Shown piece after piece: positions 26,280 through 34,885 of a DNA stretch of 47,306 nucleotides (position 1 is its first letter; every line of letters starts with the position of its first letter). Location: positions 1 to 47,306 of the forward strand of contig NZ_JARIDH010000062.1 of the NCBI RefSeq assembly GCF_029267215.1, written 5' to 3'. Made by a program: the position numbers and the translations under genes. The stretch comes from Clostridium sp. Lineage in GTDB: Bacteria; Bacillota; Clostridia; Clostridiales; Clostridiaceae. The notes under the pieces were generated by a model. The model saw nothing but the letters and a program-made list of their open reading frames with translations, had not been told where the DNA came from and ran no database searches.

Positions 26280-27488
26280 ATGGCAAATTTTAAATATAAA
26301 GCTATTAATTCAGAAGGGCAAAGAATCGAGGGAACTCAAACTGCTGATTCTGAAAGCCAAGTTAAAGAGATGCTTTTATCAAATCAATATTATCCTTTAA
26401 GTATAGAAAAGGATAATAGTAAAGGAAAAAGAAAAGGGCTTTCTTTTAGTCATAAGGTGAAATTAAAAGATATAGCAGTATTTTGTAGACAATTTTATGT
26501 TATGTTAGATTCTGGTCTATCTGTTGGTAGAGCTTTAAATATATTAATAGATCAAGGTGAAAATCCAAAGATTAAAGAAGCCTTGGTTGGAGTAAATGGA
26601 GATGTAAAAAGAGGGGAAACCCTTGCAGAAGCTATGAAAAAAAGAAAAGATGTTTTTCCAAACTTACTTACTAGTATGATTGACGCTGGTGAAAGAAGTG
26701 GTAATTTAGATAAAATTCTAGTTAGAATGGCTGATTATTATGAGAAAGAAACAAAGATAAGAGGAAAGATTAAAAGTGCTATGATTTATCCTATAGTACT
26801 TGGAGTAGTTGCAATTATTGCTATTACCTTTATTCTTACCTTTGTAATGCCAACATTCATACAGATGTTTGCAGAAAACAATGTTGAACTTCCAATGTCA
26901 ACTAAAATTGTGCTTGCAACAAGTAAGATTTTAGGTAAGTATGGAATAATAGTGTTCTTGATTTTAGTAGTTGGAATTGTATTACTTGGAAAATATCTTA
27001 AAAGTGAAGAGGGACAATATAAATTAAGCGTAATAAACTTAAAAGTTCCTATAATAAAAAAGTTAACTCAAAAAATAATAGTTTCAAGATTTACAAGAAC
27101 AATGGGAATAGTTTCAGCAAGTGGGATGTCCTTGGTAACATCCTTAGAAATAGTTGCCACTGTTGTAGGAAATAAAATAGCAGAGAAGGAACTAATAGGT
27201 GTAAAAGATAAGGTTGTTAGAGGAGAAAGCTTGGGAGATTCAATAATGAAAATAAAAATTTTTCCACCAATGCTTGCCTCCATGGTTAAAGTTGGAGAGG
27301 AATCAGGTTCCTTAGATAGCATACTAGAAAAAACAGCAGACTTTTATGATGATGAACTAGAAAGAGAAATAAACACAGTAACAGCCTTAATAGAACCATT
27401 AATGATAGTTGTTATGGGAGTTATAATAGGATTCTTACTAGTTTCAATATTAACACCTATGTTTAAAATGTATAATAGCATAGGATAA
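26280..27488 (+). CDS. pilC: Type IV pilus inner-membrane platform protein PilC
   Basis: The 402-residue membrane protein couples PilB to the growing pilus. It has two repeated cytoplasmic GspF domains (about 65-190 and 265-390). Their matching motifs are FCRQFYVMLDSGL with MIDAGERSGNLD, and FTRTMGIVSASGM with MVKVGEESGSLD. Three membrane segments lie near 168-195, 215-235 and 370-395. The start has an AAGGAGAT site. Confidence 0.95.
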   Translation: MANFKYKAINSEGQRIEGTQTADSESQVKEMLLSNQYYPLSIEKDNSKGKRKGLSFSHKVKLKDIAVFCRQFYVMLDSGLSVGRALNILIDQGENPKIKEALVGVNGDVKRGETLAEAMKKRKDVFPNLLTSMIDAGERSGNLDKILVRMADYYEKETKIRGKIKSAMIYPIVLGVVAIIAITFILTFVMPTFIQMFAENNVELPMSTKIVLATSKILGKYGIIVFLILVVGIVLLGKYLKSEEGQYKLSVINLKVPIIKKLTQKIIVSRFTRTMGIVSASGMSLVTSLEIVATVVGNKIAEKELIGVKDKVVRGESLGDSIMKIKIFPPMLASMVKVGEESGSLDSILEKTADFYDDELEREINTVTALIEPLMIVVMGVIIGFLLVSILTPMFKMYNSIG

Positions 27489-27605
27489 ATCTTTTGTTAT
27501 AGAGAAAAACAAAAATTAATTAGAGAATTTTTAAAAATAAAAATAGTATACTAAAAGTTTTAACTTTTAATATAAATCACATACAAAATTCAAGGAGGAA
27601 AACCA

Positions 27606-28085
27606 ATGAATACAAAAAAACAAAACAAAAAGAAAAAAGGTTTTACGCTAATTGAGCTTATTATAGTTATAGCTATCATAGCAATATTAGCAGCAATAGC
27701 TATACCAAACTTCTTATCAATTCAAAGAAAAGCAAAAGTAAAGGCAGATGTAGCTAGTGCAAAAACTATTTATGATGCAACATCAACAGCGATAGCAGAA
27801 AGTAAAATAATACCAACAAAAGAAGGAGTTACATTAACTTTAGGGGCTGATGGTAAAATAACACCAGCCGGAAATGATGCTAATGTATTAACTAGTAATT
27901 TACAAACAATACCAACTCCTAAATCAGTTAAAGATGAGACTTTTAATGTTACTATAAAAGCAGATTCAACTACAAGTAAGCCAGAAATAGAAGTTAATAT
28001 TGGAAAAACACCAGTATATCCAACAACAGATAAAGATGGAGCTTATAATTTAAACAATACAGATGGAACAGCAGCTGCAAAATAA
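27606..28085 (+). CDS. pilA: Major type IV pilin PilA (probable)
   Basis: The 159-residue prepilin has a short basic leader, MNTKKQNKKKKG. Cleavage after Gly12 gives FTLIELIIVIAIIAILAAIA, the classic pilin helix with Glu at +5. The rest is a 100-residue hydrophilic domain rich in Thr, Ala and Lys, without cysteines, so no disulfide-bounded D-region. It sits in the middle of the assembly operon, with AAGGAGG upstream and a strong 3' hairpin, which suits a highly expressed major pilin. Choosing it over the 23021 product as the major subunit is an inference. Confidence 0.88.
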   Translation: MNTKKQNKKKKGFTLIELIIVIAIIAILAAIAIPNFLSIQRKAKVKADVASAKTIYDATSTAIAESKIIPTKEGVTLTLGADGKITPAGNDANVLTSNLQTIPTPKSVKDETFNVTIKADSTTSKPEIEVNIGKTPVYPTTDKDGAYNLNNTDGTAAAK

Positions 28086-28104
28086 GTTGTTTATATTTTG
28101 ATGA

Positions 28105-28138
28105 AAAAGTGTAAGGAATAATTTCCTTACACTTTTAA
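28105..28138 (+). terminator. Strong hairpin after pilA (partial terminator)
   Basis: A perfect 13-bp stem aaaagtgtaagga/tccttacactttt is followed by only four T and then AAAC. It could stop part of the transcripts, or protect the pilA message, giving more pilin than PilM/N/O. Confidence 0.7.
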
Positions 28139-28164
28139 ACTATTAAGGAGAAGGAGGGAAAGAT

Positions 28165-29319
28165 TTGGGAATAGATAATAAAGAAAAAAAGAGTATATTA
28201 CAAATGGATATTGGTGATATGCTTAAGGCTTTTAAGATGAAAAAGAAGGATAAAAAGCAAGATAAGAAGAGTAGAAATAAGAAAGAGAAAAGAGTTGTTT
28301 CTAAGAAAGCCTTGGCTATTGATATTGGAAGTGAAAATGTTAAGTTTGTTTTAGGTAGGTATATTAAAAATAAGGTTGTTATAGAAAAAGCTTTTGAGAT
28401 TGAGACACCTAAGGCTTGTATTGAAGATGGAAATATTAAGGATATGGAAGTTTTAAGTGATTCATTAGATAAGGCGATTTCTGAGCATAAGATTAAAAAT
28501 GATAATATTATATTTACAACAAATAGTACAGCTATTATAAATAGAACAATTCTTGTTCCTAAGGTAGAGGAAAGTGAACTTGAGCCTGTTATTAAGTATG
28601 AGATTCAACAATATTTGCCTATTAATTTGGAAGAATATATGGTTCAATACAATGTTTTAAGAGATGTTGTGTTTGATGGCAAAGACAAGTTAGAAGTTCT
28701 TATTGTGGTTTATCCAAATAAAATGATATTCTCATATGCAGAGCTTGTTAAGAGTATTGGTGGAAAGCCATATGCCTTAGATCTTAATTATAATTCAAAG
28801 AGAAAAGCCTTTTATGTTATGAATCCAGAGAATAATGAAACTATTGTAAGTGTAGATTTAGGGGCTAATCATGTTTGTTTAACTGTCATTGATAAAGGTA
28901 ATTTAGTTCTTATGAAAACAATAAATTCAGGTGGGAAATATTTAGATGAGTACGTTTCTAAGACCTTACAAATTCCTTTAGAGAGGGTTCATACTGAAAA
29001 AATTGAAAGTTGTAATTTAATAAGTAGAGAAGAGGGGCCACTAGAACATTGCATAAAAGAAGTTGTTGATAGTTGGTTTGATGAAGTAAACAGGGTAATA
29101 AAATATTATCAAAACAAAAATAAAGGGGTAAAAATTGATAAAATATATCTTAGTGGAGGAAGTTCAAATTTAAAAGGACTTGAAAGATATGTTGGACTTA
29201 AGTTAGATTTAAGAGTAAAGAAAATTGGAGAAAATAGCAATATTGAATTTAAAAAAGGTGTAGATGAAGTGAAGATTTCAGAATATATAAATGCTATTGG
29301 ATCTTTAATAAGACTTTAG
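28165..29319 (+). CDS. pilM: Pilus assembly protein PilM (actin-like)
   Basis: PilM is a cytoplasmic actin-fold protein that binds the N-terminus of PilN and links the motor to the membrane complex. In 384 residues the phosphate-1 loop is AIDIGSENVKFV (about 51-62), phosphate 2 is VSVDLGAN, and the adenosine motif is YLSGGSSNLKGL. A Lys-rich extension of about 45 residues precedes the actin fold. The start is TTG behind AAGGAGG. It is followed by pilN after about 13 bases. Confidence 0.9.
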   Translation: MGIDNKEKKSILQMDIGDMLKAFKMKKKDKKQDKKSRNKKEKRVVSKKALAIDIGSENVKFVLGRYIKNKVVIEKAFEIETPKACIEDGNIKDMEVLSDSLDKAISEHKIKNDNIIFTTNSTAIINRTILVPKVEESELEPVIKYEIQQYLPINLEEYMVQYNVLRDVVFDGKDKLEVLIVVYPNKMIFSYAELVKSIGGKPYALDLNYNSKRKAFYVMNPENNETIVSVDLGANHVCLTVIDKGNLVLMKTINSGGKYLDEYVSKTLQIPLERVHTEKIESCNLISREEGPLEHCIKEVVDSWFDEVNRVIKYYQNKNKGVKIDKIYLSGGSSNLKGLERYVGLKLDLRVKKIGENSNIEFKKGVDEVKISEYINAIGSLIRL

Positions 29320-29332
29320 GTTGGTGATGATA

Positions 29333-29905
29333 ATGAGAGATTTTAACTTTTTCTCCCATATAGCTCAGGAAAGAAAAAGTGATTCTAAGAGAAAATACAT
29401 AGGTGTAAGTTTAGTTGGATTAGTTATTTTTATATTTGTGGTTAATTTTTCTGTAAATGTTATTAAGGAGCATTTAATAAAAGATGATATAGCCTATTAT
29501 AAAGGAGAGATTGATTCTCCTAAGATGCAAGAAAATTTAGCGGTGGCTAAAAAAGTTAAGAAGGAGCATGATACATTAGAAAATTATTATAATAATGTTA
29601 ATGAAGCATCAAATCAGATTTATAGCAATGATTATGTAAATACTCAAAGAATTAAAATTATAAATAGTACTGTTCCTAAGGATGTTGTATTTACTCAAAT
29701 AAGTATAGATAATAAGAGTTTAACAATCCAAGCTTTATCAAAAACAAGAAGTGCAATAAGTGATCTTGAATATAATATAAAGAATTTAGGCTTTGTTAGT
29801 GATGCATATATAAGTGGAATTGGAGAGAGAAATAGTAAGGGAGATTATTCATTCTCAATCTCTTGTACTTTAAAGGAGGTAGAAGGTCAAAATGAAAATA
29901 AGTAG
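29333..29905 (+). CDS. pilN: Pilus assembly protein PilN
   Basis: The 190-residue protein crosses the membrane once. MRDFNFFSH matches the short cytoplasmic motif that contacts PilM (PilN proteins begin with an INLLP-like segment). A membrane helix follows at about 24-46, then a coiled coil and a ferredoxin-like domain. The ATG at 29333 is preferred, with GGTGAT just before it; the frame is also open from a TTG at 29321. Its end overlaps the start of pilO by 14 bases, suggesting translational coupling. Confidence 0.85.
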   Translation: MRDFNFFSHIAQERKSDSKRKYIGVSLVGLVIFIFVVNFSVNVIKEHLIKDDIAYYKGEIDSPKMQENLAVAKKVKKEHDTLENYYNNVNEASNQIYSNDYVNTQRIKIINSTVPKDVVFTQISIDNKSLTIQALSKTRSAISDLEYNIKNLGFVSDAYISGIGERNSKGDYSFSISCTLKEVEGQNENK

Positions 29906-31109
29906 TAGAGAAAAGACTTTATTATTTGCCTTAGCCTTTGGTTTAAGTGGGTTTGGATATTATAAGGTTGTTTGGGATTATCAATATAATAATATAAAAT
30001 CTTTAGAATCAAAAAGACAAGATATTAAGAATGAATATGAAGAAAATATTAAAATGATTAAATCTATAGAGCCTAATAAAGATGATATAAATGTATATAA
30101 CTCTGAGATTCAATCTGTAACTTCAGGATTTTATGCTAATATAGCTCAGCCTAATGTTATATTAGATTTAAATAATCTTATGACTAATAATAATGTTAAA
30201 GGAACAATGAGTTTCTCACCAATAAAAACAATGCCAGTTATTCAGAAACAAAGTGATTCATCCAATAATAATGGGGAAGATGAAACTTCCAAAAATCAAA
30301 TTCAAGGAATTGTTAATGATTATAATAATATAGTTGATGATAAAAAGAAGAAGAAGGTAAAACCTGATAATGAGGAGATTTACAATTTAACTCAGATGAT
30401 GGTTTCTTTAAGTGTTAATGGTACATATAATAATGTTATGAATTTCATGAAAGCAATTGAAAACAGTCCAAAACATATAAATATACTTAATTTAAATTTA
30501 GGTGCTCAGACTGATGGGAATGTAACAGCAAGTATGAATATTCAACTTGTAGCTATTCCTAAAATAGACGCATCAAAAGAACCATTTACAACAGCTGATG
30601 ATAAGTATGGAAAGAAAAATCCATTCTCAGGAATAAGTGAAGTTGGTTCTGGAACAATAGAAAGCGAACTATCTAATGAGAAGGTTAAAAATGATTTTTT
30701 AATGACAGTAAGACCAATAAATTCAGATTTACCAACAATAGTTTTAGGTAAGGCTCAGGATAAGAGTAAAGAAAGTTACTTAATGAAGGATGAAAATTCA
30801 GTTACTAATGTAGAGATGTACGTTTCAGGAAAGAATGGAAAGTACTATTACAAATATAAAGTTGGAAATAGAGTTTATCCAACAAATTTCAAAGATGGTG
30901 AAGGTACTGAGTTTAAACCAAATGGTAATGATATAAACTTTGAAGTATTCTCAGAAAAAAGATTGAATAATGATGATAAATCTGGTGCTAATATAAAAAT
31001 AGTAAATAGCTCAGATAAAGAAGTTAATTTTGTAATAAATAAAGATGATGAAAAAAATCCAAGAGTTAAGGTAACAACAGAAGGTAAAGTTAAGGTAATA
31101 AACAATTAA
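29892..31109 (+). CDS. pilO: Pilus assembly protein PilO with unusual C-terminal extension
   Basis: The first 235 or so residues fit PilO: a short N-terminus, one membrane helix (about 9-27), a coiled coil and an alignment-type domain with a strongly acidic/Lys-rich linker near 125-160. The protein then continues for about 170 residues of beta-rich, hydrophilic sequence to residue 405, whereas PilO is normally about 200 residues. The extra domain would lie outside the membrane, facing the wall. I do not recognise it. A ribosome site AAGGAGG lies inside the end of pilN. Confidence 0.82.
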   Translation: MKISSREKTLLFALAFGLSGFGYYKVVWDYQYNNIKSLESKRQDIKNEYEENIKMIKSIEPNKDDINVYNSEIQSVTSGFYANIAQPNVILDLNNLMTNNNVKGTMSFSPIKTMPVIQKQSDSSNNNGEDETSKNQIQGIVNDYNNIVDDKKKKKVKPDNEEIYNLTQMMVSLSVNGTYNNVMNFMKAIENSPKHINILNLNLGAQTDGNVTASMNIQLVAIPKIDASKEPFTTADDKYGKKNPFSGISEVGSGTIESELSNEKVKNDFLMTVRPINSDLPTIVLGKAQDKSKESYLMKDENSVTNVEMYVSGKNGKYYYKYKVGNRVYPTNFKDGEGTEFKPNGNDINFEVFSEKRLNNDDKSGANIKIVNSSDKEVNFVINKDDEKNPRVKVTTEGKVKVINN

Positions 31110-31261
31110 TTTAAACTTATGAATTGATTAGTAAGCAAATGAATTATAAAATTAAAAATTTAATTGCATGAAAAATGCTTTTGATTTTTAATTAGAAATA
31201 AATTTAGAAAGTTAGAAAATAGGATTATATAATAAACTAAAAGAAAAAGGTGTGTGAAGCT

Positions 31262-32146
31262 ATGGGTATCAAAAAACGAAAAACTAAAAAAGGATTTACA
31301 GTAATAGAAGCTATTATAAGCTTAGTTCTTTTTACTATGATAATGATACCCTTAGGTAGCTTTACTATAACTGCCATTAAAAATACTAGTAATAGTGCTG
31401 AAAAACAAAAAGCAATGGATATTGCACAAAGCATTGTTGAACAGATAAAGGCTGTTGATAGTAAGGATATAGATAATCTTAGTAGTACTTTGGATTTAAG
31501 TAATGATGAGGGCATTAAGGTTAATGAGGTTTTGAAAAATAAAAAGTTTAATGGTTATAACATAAGTGGAGAAAAGTCAGGATTTCATATTGAGGGGAAT
31601 ATAACTCCTAATGAGGCTTATGTAAATAAAGATGAAAATAAGGATAATAAAAATTTTGATTATTATGTTTATATAGATGATAATTCCATAGAAGTAGATG
31701 GAAGTTCTAATGGAAAAAGTGGTACATATAAATTTTCTGATAATATAGATTTTTCAAAAGAGGCTAATATTAATATTTGTGAAGAAGATGGTGGAAGTGT
31801 AAATATAAATGGAAGAAATGTTATATTTGATGATCCACAAGATAAAAATTGTAATATTAAAATAATTTATAAAGGCGAAGGAAAAGCCAAGGAAATAAAG
31901 GTGAATTTGAAAAATTTAAATCCTAATAGCATTTTAAGTGTTTATTGTTATAAAAAACTTGGAAGTAATATGAATTTTAATACTATAACTGATAATACAA
32001 GTATTGGAATGGTTAGAATTTATAATAATATGTATGAAGGTTCATCAAATAAGTCAGGAAGTAGCTTGTTTGATATACACCTTAAAATATCAAAAAATAA
32101 TAAACTTATATATGAAATTAATTCAACTAAAGTTATAAAGGAGTGA
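31262..32146 (+). CDS. Minor type IV prepilin, PilV/GspI-like
   Basis: The leader MGIKKRKTKKG is followed by FTVIEAIISLVLFTMIMIPL, with Glu at +5. The chain pattern resembles PilV/GspI minor pilins. From the ATG at 31262 it has 294 residues, with a mature domain much larger than a usual GspI, rich in Asn, Asp and Lys. The frame is also open from a GTG at 31250; the ATG gives the normal leader length. It is separated from pilO by 140 bases containing an AT hairpin, and begins a four-gene group ending with the VWA-PA14 protein. The next gene starts 6 bases after its stop. Confidence 0.85.
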   Translation: MGIKKRKTKKGFTVIEAIISLVLFTMIMIPLGSFTITAIKNTSNSAEKQKAMDIAQSIVEQIKAVDSKDIDNLSSTLDLSNDEGIKVNEVLKNKKFNGYNISGEKSGFHIEGNITPNEAYVNKDENKDNKNFDYYVYIDDNSIEVDGSSNGKSGTYKFSDNIDFSKEANINICEEDGGSVNINGRNVIFDDPQDKNCNIKIIYKGEGKAKEIKVNLKNLNPNSILSVYCYKKLGSNMNFNTITDNTSIGMVRIYNNMYEGSSNKSGSSLFDIHLKISKNNKLIYEINSTKVIKE

Positions 32147-32152
32147 TAATAT

Positions 32153-34291
32153 ATGAGGTTTTCTAATAAAAAAAGAGGGGCAACATTGGCTTATGTAATT
32201 GTTGTACTAGCTATAGTATCTGTAATAGGAACAGCCATAGTATCACTTTCTTTAGTTAATTATAAAACAACTATTTTAGAAACAAAGAGAACAGAAAATC
32301 TGTATATGTCTGAGTCTGGGTTAGATGAGGTCGAGGCATATATTGAAAATATTACAAAGAAAGCTGTTAAAATAGGGAATGATTCTGTAATGAATAACCT
32401 TAGTTTAGTAAATTTAACAAATGAACAAATTAAAGAAAAGGGAAATGAAATTTTTAAACCAAAATACAAGGAATATGTAAAAAGTGAGCTTATAAAATCC
32501 TTTGATGAAAGAGATGATAATATTGTTTTTAATAATGATTTGTTAAAAACAGAAAAAGCAGATAATTATACTATTTCACTAATTGATTTAAATGGACATA
32601 AACTTACATCAGAAGAAAAAACTGATACTTATATTGATGGAAATATGGATTTTAAAGAGGTTAAGGATAAGGGAGAAATATTAAGTTTAAGATTTCAATC
32701 AAAATTTAAGGTCAAAAATAAAAGTTATAGAAATGTAAGTTTAACTTTTGACATAAAGGTGCCTGATTTTAGTGGAGTTACTTATAAAGAAACAGTTCCA
32801 ATTTATAATGTTATGACAAAGGGACTTATTGTTGGTGAAAATATAAATTTAACAAATCAACATTCAATTATGAACGTTGATGGTGGAATTATTGCAGCAG
32901 CAAATTTAGGGAAAGATGATAGATTTAAAGCCTATGCTCCTAAAAATCCAAATGATAATGAAGATTACATAGTGGGTATAAATATTGGAAATGAAAGCCA
33001 ATTGAATGTTTATAATGGTTCTTTAATTAGTAAACAAAATATAATGTTAAGTGAAAATAGTGCTAAATTAAATGTAGGAAAAGATGGGGATGAGGATTCA
33101 AAGTATGGTGTTTATACAGGGAATTTAGGTATATATTCACAGGTATCTAAAGAAGAATCTTTAGATGGCAAGGTATTTGGTAAGGGGGTTATTAATGGAG
33201 GAAATATAGTTTCAAAATATCCAGTTTATACACATAATGATTTGATATTAAATGGACAAGATTCTAACATAATGCTTGAAGATGGATTTTATGGATTAAA
33301 TGATATTACAAATAGTGATGAAAAAACAGGAAAGAGAGAATCATCAAGTGCCATAATAATAAATTCTATGGATATTGGAAATGGTTCACAAATAAAAATA
33401 GATAAAAAAGCAGTAATTATGGGAACTGCTTATATAAATACAAAAGGAACACAATATCAGACAGGAGAATCTGTGGCAACTAAAGGAAATTATATTGCAT
33501 ATACTTATGATGATGGTTCAGGGGTTACATTTAAATATTATGATCCTCTTCAACTTGTTGATAGTAGAAATGGAAGTAAATTAACTTTAGATGATAAGGT
33601 TAAATATTTTAAAGAGATGGCTAATACCCATGATGAAATAAATAAAAATGGTGTTATTTTACCTTCACCTGAAAATACATTAAGTGTAGGTGCTGTATTT
33701 AGTAATGGAAAGGTAATGATGAATACAGCTAGTATGTTAGATAGTACAAAAGAAGTTGTTGATATGAAAGATAAATTTAATAAAGTTTTAAATGAGATAA
33801 AACCATTAAATGAAATATTAAATACTAATAAGAATATAACTAAATTTGATGAGGATGGAAATTTAGTTTATGTTAATTTTTCAAATCCTAATGATGATAA
33901 TGGAAGAGAAAGACTAGATATTACTAGAGAAGACGGGGATAATAAAAATGAATTTGAGACTTTTAATGGAGATAAGGCTGCATGGGTGAGAATAAAAGAT
34001 GGTAAAGGAAAAGGAATAATAATTACAGATAGAAATATTTATATAAATGATGATATTGATTTTGAAGGAACTATAATAACTACTGGAAGTATATTTGTTG
34101 GAAGTGGTAAAAAATTTAATGTGAAATATGATGATGGAATAGTGAGTAACATTATTTCTGATAATCAAGATATATTTAAAGGGTTGTTTAAAGAGAATTC
34201 TTCATCAACTTCAATAGTGAGAAAATATGATAATAATATTGAAAATACGACTAAATCACTAGTTAATAGGAAAAATTGGGAAGTAAACTAA
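32153..34291 (+). CDS. Very large minor pilin, PilX/GspK-like, with beta-helix-like ectodomain
   Basis: The N-terminus MRFSNKKRGATLAYVIVVL has the basic leader and cleavage Gly9, but Tyr instead of Glu at +5. Lack of Glu5 is the mark of GspK, the tip pseudopilin. The helix continues to NLYMSESGLDEVEAYI, a PilX/GspK-type motif. The remaining roughly 640 residues contain repeated short strands of the kind seen in parallel beta-helices (for example NIGNESQLNVYNGS, MDIGNGSQIKIDKKAV). At 712 residues it is far larger than GspK (about 330). The ribosome site is AAGGAGTGAT. It is tightly spaced between the two other minor pilin genes. Confidence 0.8.
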   Translation: MRFSNKKRGATLAYVIVVLAIVSVIGTAIVSLSLVNYKTTILETKRTENLYMSESGLDEVEAYIENITKKAVKIGNDSVMNNLSLVNLTNEQIKEKGNEIFKPKYKEYVKSELIKSFDERDDNIVFNNDLLKTEKADNYTISLIDLNGHKLTSEEKTDTYIDGNMDFKEVKDKGEILSLRFQSKFKVKNKSYRNVSLTFDIKVPDFSGVTYKETVPIYNVMTKGLIVGENINLTNQHSIMNVDGGIIAAANLGKDDRFKAYAPKNPNDNEDYIVGINIGNESQLNVYNGSLISKQNIMLSENSAKLNVGKDGDEDSKYGVYTGNLGIYSQVSKEESLDGKVFGKGVINGGNIVSKYPVYTHNDLILNGQDSNIMLEDGFYGLNDITNSDEKTGKRESSSAIIINSMDIGNGSQIKIDKKAVIMGTAYINTKGTQYQTGESVATKGNYIAYTYDDGSGVTFKYYDPLQLVDSRNGSKLTLDDKVKYFKEMANTHDEINKNGVILPSPENTLSVGAVFSNGKVMMNTASMLDSTKEVVDMKDKFNKVLNEIKPLNEILNTNKNITKFDEDGNLVYVNFSNPNDDNGRERLDITREDGDNKNEFETFNGDKAAWVRIKDGKGKGIIITDRNIYINDDIDFEGTIITTGSIFVGSGKKFNVKYDDGIVSNIISDNQDIFKGLFKENSSSTSIVRKYDNNIENTTKSLVNRKNWEVN

Positions 34292-34316
34292 TTAGTGAGA
34301 GAAGGTTGGTGATAAA

Positions 34317-34862
34317 ATGAAATTTTTAAGAAAAAAAAGAAGAGGACTTTCTCTTATAGAATTAGTTGTTGCACTATCATTGGTATCAATAATATTAATG
34401 ATAGTAGGCCCATTTTTCATATCTAATTATAAGACTTTAAATAAAACTAGTAATCAGATAGATTTTCAAAGAGAGGCAAAATCCATAATGAATTACTTTA
34501 CTAAAACAGCTATGGAATCATCTAACATATTAAATGTAAGTAATGTTAAAAAGAAAGATTCTACTAATCTAGAGGATAATAATGTAAATTCAAAAGATGG
34601 TTATTTAAAGTTAACATTTAATAATGAAGATAATTCTAGAGAAACAGAATTTAGATTTGAAGATGGAAGTTTATATATGAAAACTAATGATCAAAAAGAA
34701 ACAAAAATAGGGGATTTCGTTAAGGAGATTAACTTAACAGCTTTGCCAAATGGAAATTCTTTTAAAAATGCTAAATCTATTAAAATTGAAATTTTACTGG
34801 ATAATAAAAATAATAAATCTTATAAAGTTAGTGATATATTAACTTTTAGGAACAAGAATTGA
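34317..34862 (+). CDS. Minor type IV prepilin, PilW/GspJ-like
   Basis: The leader MKFLRKKRRG is followed by LSLIELVVALSLVSIILMIV, with Leu at +1 and Glu at +5, then the NYKTLNKTSNQIDFQREAKSI segment typical of PilW/GspJ helices. The 181-residue protein has a small C-terminal domain and no cysteines. It lies 25 bases after the GspK-like gene and 23 bases before the VWA-PA14 gene. Together with those genes it suggests a GspI-J-K-like tip complex. Confidence 0.85.
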   Translation: MKFLRKKRRGLSLIELVVALSLVSIILMIVGPFFISNYKTLNKTSNQIDFQREAKSIMNYFTKTAMESSNILNVSNVKKKDSTNLEDNNVNSKDGYLKLTFNNEDNSRETEFRFEDGSLYMKTNDQKETKIGDFVKEINLTALPNGNSFKNAKSIKIEILLDNKNNKSYKVSDILTFRNKN

Positions 34863-34885
34863 TTTTAGATGGAGGTAAAATTTAA

